The position numbers and the translations under genes are program-made. A stretch of 32,454 bases of DNA, from the IMG/VR virus record IMGVR_UViG_3300007734_000581, positions 1-32,454 of that record; one strand, given 5' to 3'. Of this stretch, positions 7,275-15,335 are shown piece after piece (position 1 is the stretch's first letter; the number at the start of each line of letters is the position of its first letter). Below the pieces are notes generated by a model, which worked only from the letters and a program-made list of their open reading frames with translations, did not search any database and was not told the DNA's origin. Source of the stretch: a virus.

Positions 7275-8198
7275 GTGGCGGACGAAATCCTCAGTGGTAG
7301 TGGTGGCGGTCAGAATATTCTCGTGTCGGCGGTCGCGTCCAAGATGGCGATGTTGCTGCTGGCGGATCGGGCGTCCTACCGGAATCATCCGGCGCTGGTG
7401 AACCTCGGTGAAGACCTCATCGGGTCGACCACCGAGCAGTTTACGCAGTACGGTTTGGACGGCTATGACCTGATGAGCAGCGTCACCGAAATCCAGTCGG
7501 TAAGCAATCAGGCCCTGACCACGGCCAAGAAGACCGTCGCCCCGGCCCGGCATGCAATCGCGTATGATTATTCCGATTACATGGCGACCCTCGACCAGAC
7601 CGGGCAGATCAATTCGCAGCGGCTGGCCCTGTCCATCGTCCAGTCCGCGAATATGACCTTTACCAATAACATGGCGAAGATGCTGGACGATTTCGCTACC
7701 ACTGTCGGAACCTCCGGTGTGGCCTACACCCACGATACCTTCCTCGCGGGTCAGTTCAAGCTTTTGCAGGCCAAGGTCCCCGGTCCTTACTTGCGAATCA
7801 TGAAGCCGAAGCAGTTTACTGATTGGCAGGCGGACCTCGAAACCCGTGGCGGCGTCACCCAGTGGCGGGCCGCGTCCGAGGATATGCAGGCTTTGCGCGG
7901 GCTTGGGTTCCAGGGCTACTACAATAACATCGAGGTCGGGGTTTCCGACCAGGTGCAGTCGGCGAATGCAAATGCTGACTGGGCCGGCGGGATCTTCGGC
8001 CGTGGTGCCCTTGGGTTCAAGGAGCTTATGATCACCGCTCGTCCCGTCAGCGCGTTTATCATTCTCGAGGCTGGCCCCGTGCGCGTCGAGGAGATTCGCG
8101 GCGGTCGCAGCGAGGAAACCGCCATCCGTGGCACCTACTACCACGCGTTTGTGGAGATTGAAGACCTCCGGGGCGTTACCGAAATCAGCGCCCAGTGA
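7275..8198 (+). CDS. major capsid protein
   Basis: The 307-residue protein starts at GTG 7275, behind a perfect AGGAGG (7263-7268) with a six-base spacer, a strong ribosome site as expected for the most abundant virion protein. It follows the scaffold gene and precedes head-associated genes. The sequence has a helical N-terminal portion (VASKMAMLLLADRASYRNHP), DYSDYMATLDQTGQINSQRL, and a C-terminal ITARPVSAFIILEAGPVRVE segment consistent with an HK97-like fold, although I identify no single diagnostic motif. A terminal DLRGVTEISAQ completes it. Assignment rests on position, size, RBS strength and a non-repetitive globular sequence. Confidence 0.8.
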   Translation: MADEILSGSGGGQNILVSAVASKMAMLLLADRASYRNHPALVNLGEDLIGSTTEQFTQYGLDGYDLMSSVTEIQSVSNQALTTAKKTVAPARHAIAYDYSDYMATLDQTGQINSQRLALSIVQSANMTFTNNMAKMLDDFATTVGTSGVAYTHDTFLAGQFKLLQAKVPGPYLRIMKPKQFTDWQADLETRGGVTQWRAASEDMQALRGLGFQGYYNNIEVGVSDQVQSANANADWAGGIFGRGALGFKELMITARPVSAFIILEAGPVRVEEIRGGRSEETAIRGTYYHAFVEIEDLRGVTEISAQ

Positions 8199-8227
8199 TT
8201 TGAATCCTCTGACAGGAGAAGCGCACC

Positions 8228-8959
8228 ATGCCCGTTGTTGGACAATCTGCGGCTAGTCCGCCACCATCGCAACCCCCGGGAGGGGGCAGGGAGCCGAAAG
8301 CAAGCCGGCGAGCGCTCGAGATTTCGACGCTTGACACCAAGCATGATTTCGTTTTCATCTGCCATCCGCTGCGGTGGGATGTCTACCTCACGGAGCAGGG
8401 TGCGGAGATTCTCCCCGCGATTACCGAGCTGGAATTTCAGCCCGGTCTTGCGGGCGTTCTTCCGGTCAAAGGTGAAATGAACGGCGACCCATCCTATGCG
8501 ATCACCGCGAAAGTGAGCAAGGGGTGGGTCGTCGTCCCCGAGGATTTCGAGGTGACCGCGTTTGGTGAGCGTCGGCGCGGGTATCGCCACGTCTACGACG
8601 GCCGGGGTGGTCCTGATTCGCACGTTTGCTCGGTATGGCAGCGTCCATACCAGGTGGGCGGTCAGGCATTCGTCCAGCGGGATGAAGCAGGATTCCTGCA
8701 ATTCCTGCGGGACATTGCCGCTAAAATTATGCCGCCGATTGACCCGAATGCGCGCCGAGCCCTCGAGAGCAAGCTCCGGGAGATGCACCGGACGGCGGCG
8801 AGCGCTCGCAGCAAAAGCTATATGGCCGAATCGGTGGCCGAATTGCTCGAGCGCAAGCTGACCGCATTCGCTCGCCCCGATATCGCGGCCCCGTCGACCC
8901 GCGCCGGCCGGGCCCCGAAGGCTGCTCCACGTGCGACTCCGGGGGATGAGGATGCCTGA
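8228..8959 (+). CDS. hypothetical virion-region protein, 243 aa
   Basis: ATG 8228 follows AGGAG. The N-terminus is a flexible Ser/Pro/Gly-rich stretch (residues 7-25). A globular middle follows (HDFVFICHPLRWDVYLTEQG; VSKGWVVVPEDFEV; RGYRHVYDGRGGPDSHVCSV), then a helical, basic tail (RRALESKLREMHRTAASARS...MAESVAELLERKLTAFARP) and a low-complexity Ala/Pro/Arg end. The family is not recognised. Position between the capsid and other head genes suggests a minor capsid or capsid-binding component. It overlaps the next small gene (8952) by eight bases. Confidence 0.65.
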   Translation: MPVVGQSAASPPPSQPPGGGREPKASRRALEISTLDTKHDFVFICHPLRWDVYLTEQGAEILPAITELEFQPGLAGVLPVKGEMNGDPSYAITAKVSKGWVVVPEDFEVTAFGERRRGYRHVYDGRGGPDSHVCSVWQRPYQVGGQAFVQRDEAGFLQFLRDIAAKIMPPIDPNARRALESKLREMHRTAASARSKSYMAESVAELLERKLTAFARPDIAAPSTRAGRAPKAAPRATPGDEDA

Positions 8960-9107
8960 GATCGAGCAATATCGGGCGGAAATCGAAGAGGCTAACCGGG
9001 CAGCCAAAGAGGCTATCCGCGCCCAGCTTATCGCGGCGGCTAGTTCGGTGGTAGAGGCGGATGTCGTCGAGCCCGTAGCGGTCGTGGAGTCGCTCGATGT
9101 CGAGTGA
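8952..9107 (+). CDS. short helical protein, 51 aa
   Basis: ATG 8952 follows GAGG and lies within the end of the previous gene. The frame runs to TGA at 9105-9107 and overlaps the next gene's ATG at 9097. The product starts MPEIEQYRAEIEEANRAAKE, a charged amphipathic helix, and ends in an acidic Val/Glu-rich tail (VVEADVVEPVAVVESLDVE). It is short but fills what would otherwise be a gap in a strictly overlapping gene series. Function unknown; the helix could be an oligomerisation or interaction peptide. Confidence 0.6.
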   Translation: MPEIEQYRAEIEEANRAAKEAIRAQLIAAASSVVEADVVEPVAVVESLDVE

Positions 9108-9402
9108 CCCTCGTCCTCTGTCGTGCTGGGGGACGCGGGGACCTCCTTGGCGCGCCGCTGACCCGGCCCGGCCTCGACAGCTCGATGAGTTCCCGTCGCT
9201 CGAGGCCTCGATGGGCGCAGTGCGCCGTGGAGGGGATGGTGAGCTTCCCGGCGTCCGAGCCACCATGGATGAATTGATGTCGCAAGAGGTGGGCGGGGGG
9301 TGCCGGTCCGATGTGGCCAGGGCCCAGGTCCAGCGAATTGCCGAGAGTTATGACCGTGACGTCCGTACAGGCCGCGACCCTTACCCGATTCGGAGGGATT
9401 GA
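9097..9402 (+). CDS. hypothetical protein, 101 aa
   Basis: ATG 9097 overlaps the end of the 51-residue gene and has GGAG about nine bases upstream. The protein is Pro/Arg/Gly-rich in its first half (PRPLSCWGTRGPPWRAADPA). It ends in a predicted helix and basic tail (RAQVQRIAESYDRDVRTGRD). No recognisable domain. The stop overlaps the SD-to-start region of the next gene. Composition suggests a mostly extended or disordered protein; its placement suggests a role in head assembly, not demonstrated. Confidence 0.55.
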   Translation: MSSDPRPLSCWGTRGPPWRAADPARPRQLDEFPSLEASMGAVRRGGDGELPGVRATMDELMSQEVGGGCRSDVARAQVQRIAESYDRDVRTGRDPYPIRRD

Positions 9403-9404
9403 CC

Positions 9405-9839
9405 ATGGCTAGCGATTTGATCGAAAAAGCTCTCGGCTACGGGCTGAAGCATTCAGTTTGGCGTATTGGAACGTCGGATTTGGTCGCTGCAGCGACGGCC
9501 GCTAACGTCAATGTGATCAAACTCCCATCGAAAGCCGTTGTTATCGCGGCGTGGTACGACCTCGTCACGGTGTTTACGTCGGCGTCGATTACCGGCCTGA
9601 CCTGTCAGGTTGGGGTGTCGGCCGATACTGACGCGTATGTGACTGCGGGCGAATTGCTTTCCGGCCCTCCCACCGCTGGCCGGCGGGAAATCAAGGGAGC
9701 GTGGATCGACGGTGATGCACGCACGGTGCTTGCCCGATTCACCGCGACCGGCGGAAATCTCGGCAACGGGACCGCGTCGAATCTGACTGCGGGCAAGGTC
9801 GATATCCACGTAATCTACACCGTGGCGAAGGACGCGTAA
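9405..9839 (+). CDS. putative virion protein, 144 aa
   Basis: The start chosen is ATG 9405, seven bases after GGAGGG; the in-frame TTG at 9399 has no proper spacing. The sequence is beta-rich and depleted in charge: VIKLPSKAVVIAAWYDLVTV, ITGLTCQVGVSADTDAYVTA, GTASNLTAGKVDIHVIYTVA. It reads like a single jelly-roll or Ig-like decoration domain. The next gene has a similar composition and the same style of repeated strands, so the two may be decoration or fibre proteins on the head. No exact family name. Confidence 0.6.
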   Translation: MASDLIEKALGYGLKHSVWRIGTSDLVAAATAANVNVIKLPSKAVVIAAWYDLVTVFTSASITGLTCQVGVSADTDAYVTAGELLSGPPTAGRREIKGAWIDGDARTVLARFTATGGNLGNGTASNLTAGKVDIHVIYTVAKDA

Positions 9840-9840
9840 T

Positions 9841-10362
9841 ATGCCTACTTCACTCCGCACGAATATGCACCTTGAGTTGTCGGCTATCCTGGACGCGGGG
9901 ATCTCCGGGGTAAACGCACAGGCACAGGTCGGCATCGGCGCGCTCTCTGAAACCGTTTCGTGGACTGATGGGAACGGCTCGGGGCAGGCAAATCGAATCT
10001 ATTACGCCGAGCGCACGCTGACTGCGGGCTCGAACGAAACTCTCGACCTGGCCGGCGTCCTGACGGATGTTTACGGTAACACTCTCACCTTCGCGAAGGT
10101 GTTGGTGATCGCCGTAAAAAATGTGGGGACGGTGGCTAGCCGGATTGAGTTTGGCCCGAATTCTTCTAATGGATTCGGGACCAATACGTTCTTCGGGGGG
10201 GCCACCCATCGAGTGAGCGTTAATATCAATTCGGGCGTAGCCGTCCTCTACGCTCCTGCGGGCGCGACCGTTACGGCAGGGACCGGCGACCTGTTGTACG
10301 TCGAAAACATGAGCGCGGTCAACGCGGCGACCTACCGGATCGCCATCCTCGGAACGACCTGA
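9841..10362 (+). CDS. conserved virion beta-protein, 173 aa
   Basis: This protein belongs to a type recurrent in phage structural operons. It has an N-terminal TSLRTNMHLELSAILD, a central NGSGQANRIYYAERTLTAGS then LDLAGVLTDVYGNTLTFAKV block, and a C-terminal VNINSGVAVLYAPAGATVTA then GTGDLLYVENMSA block ending YRIAILG. The pattern indicates a compact beta-sandwich. Proteins of this type are usually annotated only as virion or hypothetical proteins, and capsid decoration is a reasonable guess. The gene follows the previous stop by one base and precedes the next by one base. Confidence 0.65.
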   Translation: MPTSLRTNMHLELSAILDAGISGVNAQAQVGIGALSETVSWTDGNGSGQANRIYYAERTLTAGSNETLDLAGVLTDVYGNTLTFAKVLVIAVKNVGTVASRIEFGPNSSNGFGTNTFFGGATHRVSVNINSGVAVLYAPAGATVTAGTGDLLYVENMSAVNAATYRIAILGTT

Positions 10363-10363
10363 C

Positions 10364-11152
10364 ATGCCTGTCACCCGCACCGATTACGCTCCGGGCGCTG
10401 AGATCCCTGATTGCATTCAGAAGGATTTGAATTCGATCATTTCCTTCCCGGTCTATCGGGATGACGCGGTCGTGGCCGTAACCGCTGCGGGCTCCTCGTT
10501 TTCGATGCGCCGGCCGGATGGGTCGCTGCTCATCACTGGCCGGGCGGTGTCGGTGGTCGGCGGCGTCCCCCAAGTCACGATTACGTCAGCGGATGTCACC
10601 AATGAGCCCTATCAAATGGGATATCGTGGGGAGTGGACGCTGGTAATCAGCGGCACGACGTACACCTATCGGAACGAAATCGGAATCGTCCGGTATGCCC
10701 CCACCCTCCCGATCAGTGACCGGAATCTCACTGGACGGCATTCTAAGATCGACACCTGGCTGGCCGGGACGGGTCAGTCTACGTGGCAGGCTTGGATCGA
10801 TCTGACCTGGTCCGAGTGTCAGCGGTGGCTCATTCAAAAAGGCAACCGTGCCCACCTTATCGTCCAGTCTTCGGATTTGGTCGATTTGATGCGCGTTTGG
10901 ACCATGAGGAATATCCTCATGGATATCCTCAGCAGCCAGAATGGCGAGCGCTTCCGGGATTTGTTCGAGGAATATAAGCGACAGCTATCGGAGCTCCAGT
11001 CGACGCTTTCATTCAGTTATGCCCACGATGACGATGTAGTCCCCGATGATCAACGCAGGGCGGCGACCCCGGTTGTTTTTCTTGGCACCTCGGGGATGTT
11101 GGACCGCTGGAATCGGGGCTTTGGTTGGAATCCTGACCCGTGGGATCCGTAA
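10364..11152 (+). CDS. putative head-to-tail joining protein, 262 aa
   Basis: The N-terminal 110 residues are beta-rich (SIISFPVYRDDAVVAVTAAG; YRGEWTLVISGTTYTYRNEI) and resemble an Ig-like or adaptor sandwich. The middle is helical with many tryptophans (STWQAWIDLTWSECQRWLIQ; LVDLMRVWTMRNILMDILSS). Then comes a helix ERFRDLFEEYKRQLSELQST and a Pro/Trp-rich C-terminus. It lies between decoration-like genes and the tail tube, where neck and connector proteins are usually encoded. No family assignment. Its TAA overlaps the next ATG by one base (TAATG). Confidence 0.5.
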   Translation: MPVTRTDYAPGAEIPDCIQKDLNSIISFPVYRDDAVVAVTAAGSSFSMRRPDGSLLITGRAVSVVGGVPQVTITSADVTNEPYQMGYRGEWTLVISGTTYTYRNEIGIVRYAPTLPISDRNLTGRHSKIDTWLAGTGQSTWQAWIDLTWSECQRWLIQKGNRAHLIVQSSDLVDLMRVWTMRNILMDILSSQNGERFRDLFEEYKRQLSELQSTLSFSYAHDDDVVPDDQRRAATPVVFLGTSGMLDRWNRGFGWNPDPWDP

Positions 11153-11655
11153 TGCTGCCGATGCTCCCGGATGAGGTCCATCAAATCATCACGAATCGAA
11201 TTGCGGCCCTCGTCCCTACCGACGGATACTCGAGCGATTCTGCGCTTGGGTATGCCCATTCAGCCCAGGATGCATGGCGGCAGGTGACCGAGCCACTCAT
11301 CCCGGAGTCTGCGCCGTCGACGCTGGCTCACTTGGCGTTCTTCGTCGATGATCGCACGTGGGACAATACTGACGGGATGCTGGCTTCCGATGAGTTGCTG
11401 ATTTCGAATCTCGTCACGGTGCGCTGGCTCTACCAAATGCGACCCCACGACATGGTCCGCGATTGGCGAGCCTCGGGCCGGGCGGCGGCGCACCTACTGG
11501 CGTGGCTGCGTGCGGATGGATGGTCGGCCGAGATCAACATCCACCCCGAGGTAGGTCAGCTCCTGCTCCGGACTCCCGCAGGTGGAGGGGAGTGGTTGGC
11601 GTGTGAGCTGCGACTGCGCGTGTATTATGCTTTGTCGTCTTACGTCCCCGCATAA
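11152..11655 (+). CDS. putative neck or tail-terminator protein, 167 aa
   Basis: ATG 11152 overlaps the previous TAA as TAATG; a GTG at 11140 is an in-frame alternative. The protein is mixed: a helical N-terminus (DEVHQIITNRIAALVP), strands near LAHLAFFVDDRT, a helix ISNLVTVRWLYQMRPHDMVR, then AAHLLAWLRADGW and C-terminal strands WLACELRLRVYYALSSYVP. Size, fold pattern and position just before the tail tube gene suit a tail terminator or tail-completion subunit. That reading is positional. Confidence 0.5.
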   Translation: MLPMLPDEVHQIITNRIAALVPTDGYSSDSALGYAHSAQDAWRQVTEPLIPESAPSTLAHLAFFVDDRTWDNTDGMLASDELLISNLVTVRWLYQMRPHDMVRDWRASGRAAAHLLAWLRADGWSAEINIHPEVGQLLLRTPAGGGEWLACELRLRVYYALSSYVPA

Positions 11656-11667
11656 GGAGGCCCCACC

Positions 11668-12165
11668 ATGGCCGTCGTAACCAGTAAGCTCGTCGCCTCG
11701 ATCATCGGCTCGGATGCCTCCGGAACGCCGGTAAATTACACCTTTGGGCCATTCCCCGGGAATATGGACCTGAGCCTCGAGGGCCTGCAGGCTGGCCAGG
11801 TGGAGGGGATTGCGGTGCTGTCGAACGGCACTTTTTTGGAGATGGTCGAGGGCGACGACGTCCCGGTGACCTTTTCGATTACTTTGCTGCATGACGGAAA
11901 GCTGATCGATAATTCGACCGGAAAGCCGCTGAATATGGCGCTCAAGCTCGGAACCTACGCCAGCGGAACCACCAAAGACCCGGGTGGGCTGGTGTGGTCC
12001 GTGGATGTCGTCGTCACGATGACCCGGTCTGGTGTATCGTCTACGATCACCCTGCGTAATTGCCGGCTGACTGCTTCTTTCGCCACCGCGAAGGAGGGCA
12101 ACACCATCAGCCTGTCGGGCACGGCCTACGGCACCGGAACCCTTCGTCCTGTGACGATCGCCTGA
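11668..12165 (+). CDS. major tail tube protein
   Basis: The 165-residue protein is all-beta by pattern: VTSKLVASIIGSD; YTFGPFPGNMDLSLEGLQAG; DVPVTFSITLLHDGKLI; SVDVVVTMTRSGVSSTITLR; EGNTISLSGTAYGTGTLRPV. It lies immediately upstream of the frameshifting tail assembly chaperone genes and the tape measure, the conserved order in siphophages and myophages. A strong AAGGAGG precedes ATG 11668. It would polymerise as hexameric rings around the tape measure protein. Confidence 0.78.
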   Translation: MAVVTSKLVASIIGSDASGTPVNYTFGPFPGNMDLSLEGLQAGQVEGIAVLSNGTFLEMVEGDDVPVTFSITLLHDGKLIDNSTGKPLNMALKLGTYASGTTKDPGGLVWSVDVVVTMTRSGVSSTITLRNCRLTASFATAKEGNTISLSGTAYGTGTLRPVTIA

Positions 12166-12202
12166 TTCGATTAGAGTAAAAGATTTTACATTGGAGAAGC
12201 GC

Positions 12203-12682
12203 ATGGAATCCATCACCGTCGGACGCCGGGTAATCCCCATCGTCCCCCCCGATAGACTCGACATCGTCGCCTTGCTCGAGGCGTTCATCGCGGCCCGATC
12301 CAAGCCTGCAGCGCTTGTCCGCCTGCGACTGGCAGCTATCGGGCTCGGGTGGTGGGCGGCAGTGGACTCCATGCCTGACCGGACCCCGGCGGACAAGGCC
12401 GAGCGAGCTGGGGCGCGACCTCCGTTTGCCCGTCTCGAGGAGGTTGACTGCGACCTGTTGATTCTCGGGCGTCGGGTGGGGCAGGCCCTCGGGGATGACG
12501 CGGTCGAGGCCCGGGTCGAGGGTGACAGGCTGGCAGCGGATTGGTTCCGCCTGGTCCTCCCGTCGGATGCAGCTCGGGAGAATGCCCGGGGAAACTCCGA
12601 GGGGAGGGCGGTCGCTGGTGGCGCTACCTCCTCCGACTCGGGAGCCAGCATTATCGCGACCCCTTCGCCTGCTTTGGGCTAG
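12203..12682 (+). CDS. tail assembly chaperone, short form (gpG-like)
   Basis: The 159-residue zero-frame product starts at ATG 12203, behind GGAGAAG, and is mostly helical (LDIVALLEAFIAARSKPAAL; LEEVDCDLLILGRRVGQALG). The gene order tail tube, chaperone, overlapping -1 frame, tape measure is the classical G/GT arrangement of lambda-like tails. A slippery heptamer at 12589-12595 lets some ribosomes switch to the downstream frame. The tail after the slip site in the zero frame is Gly/Ser/Ala-rich. The protein is not expected in the finished virion. Confidence 0.8.
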   Translation: MESITVGRRVIPIVPPDRLDIVALLEAFIAARSKPAALVRLRLAAIGLGWWAAVDSMPDRTPADKAERAGARPPFARLEEVDCDLLILGRRVGQALGDDAVEARVEGDRLAADWFRLVLPSDAARENARGNSEGRAVAGGATSSDSGASIIATPSPALG

Positions 12683-12825
12683 ACCCCCGGAGGCTGGCCA
12701 TGCTCGTTGAATGGGATCAAATCGAGCGCGAAGAAGAACAGCGCACGGATACCCCATCCGATAGCGTGGCCCCTGCCCCCGATGCAGAGCCCGGCGAGCG
12801 ATTCGCTTGGCTCATGGGGGGATGA
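12203..12825 (+). CDS. tail assembly chaperone, frameshifted long form (gpGT-like)
   Basis: If the ribosome slips back one base on GGGAAAC (12589-12595), the first 131 residues, ending Arg-Gly-Asn, continue in the -1 frame from CTC at 12595 to TGA at 12823-12825. This adds 76 residues, 207 in total. The added part has LRLGSQHYRDPFACFGLDPR and a charged helix VEWDQIEREEEQRTD, like T domains that recruit tail tube subunits to the tape measure. The overlapping frame has no convincing start codon or SD of its own, supporting expression by frameshift. Confidence 0.75.
12589..12595 (+). promoter_or_regulatory. -1 ribosomal frameshift slippery site
   Basis: GGGAAAC is a textbook X XXY YYZ heptamer. 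In the zero frame it reads G-GGA-AAC, so both the P-site and A-site tRNAs can re-pair on GGG and AAA after slipping. Lambda uses GGGAAAG at the equivalent place. The codon phase was checked: zero-frame codons here begin at 12587, 12590 and 12593. Confidence 0.85.
12601..12633 (+). promoter_or_regulatory. stem downstream of the slippery site
   Basis: GGGGAGG (12601-12607) can pair with CCTCCTC (12627-12633): seven base pairs, one of them G-U. The stem starts five bases after the heptamer, close to the spacing usual for frameshift stimulators. The 19-base loop is GC-rich and could take part in a pseudoknot. Folding was judged by eye. Confidence 0.5.
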
Positions 12826-13346
12826 TGGTCAGCGATCGATTCTGGCGGATTCAATCTGACTTCTGGAACTCGCATCCCCGAGCACAGAAGAAGGCGGAAA
12901 AGCTATATATCCGCGACAAGCCAGGCCAGCGGGTGTGGGCTTACCTGAATGATGGTTCGCAGTGGGTGGCCAAACCGCGAAAGAATCCGGAAGGGATGTA
13001 CTTTTCGGTAGTCCGCCTTGATCCGAAGCTGCAATCAGACATGCTTCGATTGATCACCGACCTTGCCCCGATGCTCACGGATGCGTTTGATCGGCATTTC
13101 GGGCAGCTTGTGATCGATGCGTTCTTCGCGTGGCCGGAAAAAACAGGCCTGTCTAAATCTATGCTCGAACTGCGTTACTTCACGACCAATAATGCAGAGC
13201 GGTTCCACGGGGCCATCGTCCCCCGGGCTCCTTATTCGATCTATATCAAAGGCCGTCCGTTCTATCGGTTGCTGGAATCACAAGCGATTCCAACCGCCAC
13301 GAAAATCGCCGATGCGGTAAAGCTGGGGTTCCGTCGCCATGAGTAG
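12822..13346 (+). CDS. hypothetical tail-region protein, 174 aa
   Basis: ATG 12822 overlaps the preceding TGA (ATGA) behind a run of six Gs; ATG 12825 is an equally placed alternative. The protein lies between the tail chaperones and the tape measure. It includes ARPRAQ-type basic stretches near the N-terminus (HPRAQKKAEKLYIRDKPG), a helix LQSDMLRLITDLAPMLTDAF, and LELRYFTTNNAERFHGAIVP then PYSIYIKGRPFYRLLESQAI. No known motif identifies it. Tail-completion or tape-measure accessory roles are possible. Eight-base overlap with the tape measure start. Confidence 0.55.
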   Translation: MMVSDRFWRIQSDFWNSHPRAQKKAEKLYIRDKPGQRVWAYLNDGSQWVAKPRKNPEGMYFSVVRLDPKLQSDMLRLITDLAPMLTDAFDRHFGQLVIDAFFAWPEKTGLSKSMLELRYFTTNNAERFHGAIVPRAPYSIYIKGRPFYRLLESQAIPTATKIADAVKLGFRRHE

Positions 13347-15333
13347 CTACACCCTCGAGATCATCGGAAGCATCGCTCAAGCGCAAAAAGAATTCGCCAA
13401 GATTCCTGGCTTTACCGAGTCAGCAGCGGCAAAAGCTGCGATGGCATGGGCAAAGAATCAGGAGAAGATGCGTCGAGAGGCAGAGAAGACGGCAAATAAG
13501 ATTGCGAAGGAGATGGATGGAGCGTCGCAAGATGCAGGTAAGAGCCTCGACGCGTTGAAAACCATTGGCGAGAAATCGATCGGTGGAATCGTCGGGGACC
13601 TGGCTGATATGGCTGGCGCGTTGGGCGCGCTTGGGCCGGCGGGGATGCTGGCGGTCGGTGGCCTGCTGGCGATCGGTGGCGCTGCAGTCGGTATCGCGGC
13701 GACCGTGACTGCGGTCATCGAGCTCGAGCGGGCGGCGCTTGATTACGTGGCGGCTCTCGAGGAGGTCGACGCTATCGACCTCGTCACCGACGCGCAAAAG
13801 CAGCAGGTCGTCGAGGCTAATGCGGCGCTCGATGCACTCGGGATGGTGGCGAAATCGCTTGCGGTCGTGCTCGCTGCCGAGCTGGGGCCGGCTATTGCGG
13901 ACACTGCTATCTTCTTGGCTGACATCGGATTGCAATTCCTCGATGTTGCGAATGCAGTGTTCAGGACTCATTCGCTGCTCGAATCGTTAGCTATTGCATT
14001 CGTCGACACTTTCGCCCGGTCGCTGATTCAGCCGATCGAAATGATGATGAGGTTCCACCAAGCCTTGGCTCTAGTTGAGCAGTCGCTAGGGGTGACGGAC
14101 GGGGTAAACAGTAAGATTTACGCAAGCTATGAGCGCTTGGTCGGCGGCATCGGACGGACGGTAACCGGATTCGATGGGCTAAAGGATTCCGCGACCGAAA
14201 CGAATGGTGAAATGAGCCGAGGGGAGCGGCTGGCGGCAGAACTGGCGAGCAAGCTGTCAGCGTCCAGCGCGGCGACCCACGGAGCGGCCAGCGCGCATCG
14301 GCAGGCGGCGGACGGGGCACGGCAACACGCAGCGGCAACCGCGTCCCTCCTCGGGATTATTGCGGAGTCGGGGGCGGATCAGCTTACTGATTTCCAGCGA
14401 GAGACCGCCGAAATCGAATCAGCCTACCAGCGTCGGGTGGATGCCGCTACCGAGGCCTACAACAAATCCGCGCAAGCCGCACAGGACTTCGCCCTGCTCG
14501 AGCAGGCTCTCTCCGAGGCGGCAGCCCGACGGGACCGGGACCGGACGGACGCGGAGCTAGCCGACCTCGAACGGCGCACGCAGGCCGAGCTATCGGCGCT
14601 GGCAGTGGTCGAACAGGCCAAGGCCGATGAGCGAGCCAGAGAACAAGCGGCCCTCGATGAGGCTGCGACGAGGCAGGCCGAGCGCGATGCGTCGACCGCT
14701 GCGGCTATGGAGGCGCTGCAAGCGAGGTTCACTCAGCTGTTGTTCGACAGGATTTCCATGGTGCATGACACCATGGCAGAAGAAAGACAAGCGAATATTG
14801 CCGCGCTCGAGGAGCGTTTGGCCAACGATGAGCACCTGACCGCCGCAAAGCGACAGGAGCTGCAGACCCGCCTGGACAGCGAGCGCAACGCGCTCACCGC
14901 GACGGCAAGAGCACAACGGGCCGTGACTGCGTTTCAGATTCTGCTGCAGGGCGCACTGGCGATGATTCAAGCCGTGGCTGTAGCTCCTCCACCGTTCAAC
15001 GCGGCTACGATCGCGGCGCAAGCTGCATTGGTGGCGCTCAATACTGCTGCGGCATTAGCTGCGCCCTTGCCGAAATTCCATTCGGGGTCAGGTCGCATGG
15101 CCCCGGACGAGACGCCAGCGATTATCCGTAGGGGTGAGGCGGTTCTTTCGGAACGAGCGGTGCAGGAGCTAAATCGGGGCAATATGGGCGTTTTGAATCA
15201 GCCGCAGGTTCAACAGGTCTATTGGAATGGTCGGCTGATGTCCGAGGTAATGGGGATGGCGTTCGCGACTCCGGGGCCTGCACGACGATTCGTCGAAGCT
15301 CGCATGCCGACTGGACGCGGATATAGAGGCTAA
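13339..15333 (+). CDS. tail tape measure protein
   Basis: The 664-residue protein is the longest of the core tail genes. It has an N-terminal helical segment, a Lys/Glu-rich coiled coil (residues about 35-65), and a Gly/Ala-rich hydrophobic region (GPAGMLAVGGLLAIGGAAVG and onward, residues about 95-130). More helices, long Glu/Arg/Ala coiled coils at about 350-510, and a second hydrophobic stretch (AVTAFQILLQGALAMIQAVA) follow. The C-terminal FHSGSGRMAPDETPAIIRRG then EAVLSERAVQEL matches a block common at the ends of tape measures. At about 0.15 nm per residue this predicts a tail near 100 nm. It acts as length ruler and is ejected with the DNA. Confidence 0.85.
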   Translation: MSSYTLEIIGSIAQAQKEFAKIPGFTESAAAKAAMAWAKNQEKMRREAEKTANKIAKEMDGASQDAGKSLDALKTIGEKSIGGIVGDLADMAGALGALGPAGMLAVGGLLAIGGAAVGIAATVTAVIELERAALDYVAALEEVDAIDLVTDAQKQQVVEANAALDALGMVAKSLAVVLAAELGPAIADTAIFLADIGLQFLDVANAVFRTHSLLESLAIAFVDTFARSLIQPIEMMMRFHQALALVEQSLGVTDGVNSKIYASYERLVGGIGRTVTGFDGLKDSATETNGEMSRGERLAAELASKLSASSAATHGAASAHRQAADGARQHAAATASLLGIIAESGADQLTDFQRETAEIESAYQRRVDAATEAYNKSAQAAQDFALLEQALSEAAARRDRDRTDAELADLERRTQAELSALAVVEQAKADERAREQAALDEAATRQAERDASTAAAMEALQARFTQLLFDRISMVHDTMAEERQANIAALEERLANDEHLTAAKRQELQTRLDSERNALTATARAQRAVTAFQILLQGALAMIQAVAVAPPPFNAATIAAQAALVALNTAAALAAPLPKFHSGSGRMAPDETPAIIRRGEAVLSERAVQELNRGNMGVLNQPQVQQVYWNGRLMSEVMGMAFATPGPARRFVEARMPTGRGYRG

Positions 15334-15335
15334 CC

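Noticed and set aside
6780-8144. 454-codon open frame on the reverse strand opposite scaffold and capsid genes
   Set aside because: It lies entirely antisense to well-supported virion genes with good starts; GC-rich codon usage keeps the opposite frame free of stops. No SD, no family resemblance.
8138-9406. 422-codon reverse-strand open frame
   Set aside because: Antisense shadow of four rightward overlapping genes; the composition is low-complexity Arg/Pro/Ser.
11494-12651. 385-codon reverse-strand open frame
   Set aside because: Antisense to the tail tube and tail chaperone genes, whose assignments are much stronger.
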